Part shown: one piece after another, positions 63,480-64,000 of the stretch
Numbering within the stretch: the stretch's first letter is position 1
How the letters are laid out: each line of letters starts with the position of its first letter
Source of the DNA: Prorocentrum cordatum
Lineage: Eukaryota; Sar; Dinophyceae; Prorocentrales; Prorocentraceae
Reading direction: 5' to 3'
Length of the DNA: 64,000 bases
Assembly: GCA_963575745.1 (NCBI GenBank)
Contig: CAUYUJ010021059.1
Span: 457,584-521,583, forward strand
Program-made: the position numbers and the translations under genes
The notes under the pieces: model-generated
Seen by the model: only the letters and a program-made list of their open reading frames with translations
Databases searched by the model: none
What the model was told of the DNA's origin: nothing

Positions 63480-64000
63480 TTGCAGCCCTGGTCGGAAAGC
63501 GAGTTGCCAAGGCTTCAGATGCAAGCGGAGTGCGCATGCTGAGTACATGTACAGATCAGGCGTTCCAGAAAGCGCCGCGCCCTCGAGGATCGAAAGAGTT
63601 GGCGTCTCTTCCTCGGCGGACGGCGGCGGAAGGGCAGCGCCGGCGGAAGTCGGCGGAATGCTGGCGGAAGACGGGGGGAGAAACCGATGCCCCCCCCGGA
63701 GATGGCAACATTTTCGGGTTCAGGGTTTTCGGAACCCGCCATATGAGTTCTTTGACGCGACGTGTGTGTGTGTGTGTGGAGCACCCGAAGCCTCCGCAGA
63801 CGACCACGCAGGCTTGCGGCCTGCTGTGCCGAGGGCGAGGTGGCCAGGAGCATTACCTTGTGCCGGCACCTCCGTCCGTCCCACTCTCTGGGCTGGCGGA
63901 GAGCCTGCTCGCTCATCTCTTGTCATTCCTGCGGCCCTGGCACTGGCAGCGCAGAGTACTTCCCCTCAGGTGAGGCGGCCGTGCGAGCCCACGTGGAAAG
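63480..64000. other. Unassigned DNA at the window edge
   Basis: GCGGCGGAAG/GGCGGAAG words at 63620-63670 and (GT)n at 63761-63778. No gene was recognised. Confidence 0.35.

Overview
The window looks like nuclear DNA of a dinoflagellate, probably a large-genome free-living species. This is inferred from the sequence; no marker gene fixes the taxon. The grounds are: GC-rich DNA; very low gene density; most of the window is minisatellite, satellite and trinucleotide repeat; and one multi-exon gene whose introns use GC and GA as well as GT donors with AG acceptors. That donor set, and introns built from foldback elements bounded by short direct repeats, are known features of dinoflagellates and of 'introner' elements. 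No rRNA, tRNA, CRISPR array or bacterial-type operon was seen.

Layout. 1-9480: head-to-tail composite units made of a 90-bp (later 77-bp) minisatellite ('family A'), a spacer with two conserved ends and a CCT-rich microsatellite. 9480-10560: diverged spacer material. 10560-15560: 'family B', a degenerate TCTTGGAGGCC-type repeat with conserved modules, split by a small zinc-binding terminal exon (13516-13684). 15560-15990: a 42-bp tandem repeat. 16000-19400: mostly unrecognised single-copy DNA, then purine-rich and TA/GATA microsatellites and a GCGC-rich block. 19860-20735: a ~205-bp tandem repeat. 21400-22160: two possible small exons. 22190-22890: an unusual 10-bp periodic repeat. 23460-26620: chains of a short dispersed repeat ('family D').

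26681-33457 is the main coding block: about 6.8 kb without an evident intron. It starts with a UPF1/DNA2-like superfamily 1 helicase and runs on through a long, unrecognised, cysteine-containing and low-complexity tail. The reading frame switches about six times and one in-frame TAG lies between helicase motifs V and VI. It is either a decaying intronless (retro-derived or mobile) gene or a real gene with assembly indels.

33460-36110: unrecognised DNA with a duplicated ~260-bp segment. 37525-41100: 'family C', a ~160-bp satellite interrupted by CAT and GGA microsatellites, with a perfect 52-bp palindrome. 41300-45300: microsatellites, family D chains, and an inverted composite A unit. 45701-49131: a plus-strand gene of at least eight exons, of unknown function, whose joins keep phase and whose introns are largely foldback elements. 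49220-51310: family B and another inverted composite A unit. 51730-52615: a further unrecognised coding exon. 52640-64000: mostly family D, five-copy hairpin 'family F' members, microsatellites, a GGGTCGC array joined to a ~233-bp poly(T) run, and a 66-bp palindrome.

The genes show no shared pathway. The most notable signals are the foldback introns of the 45.7-49.1 kb gene, the composite family A element with defined ends found in both orientations, and the intronless helicase block. Many long open frames here are artefacts of repeats whose period is a multiple of three and were not called as genes.
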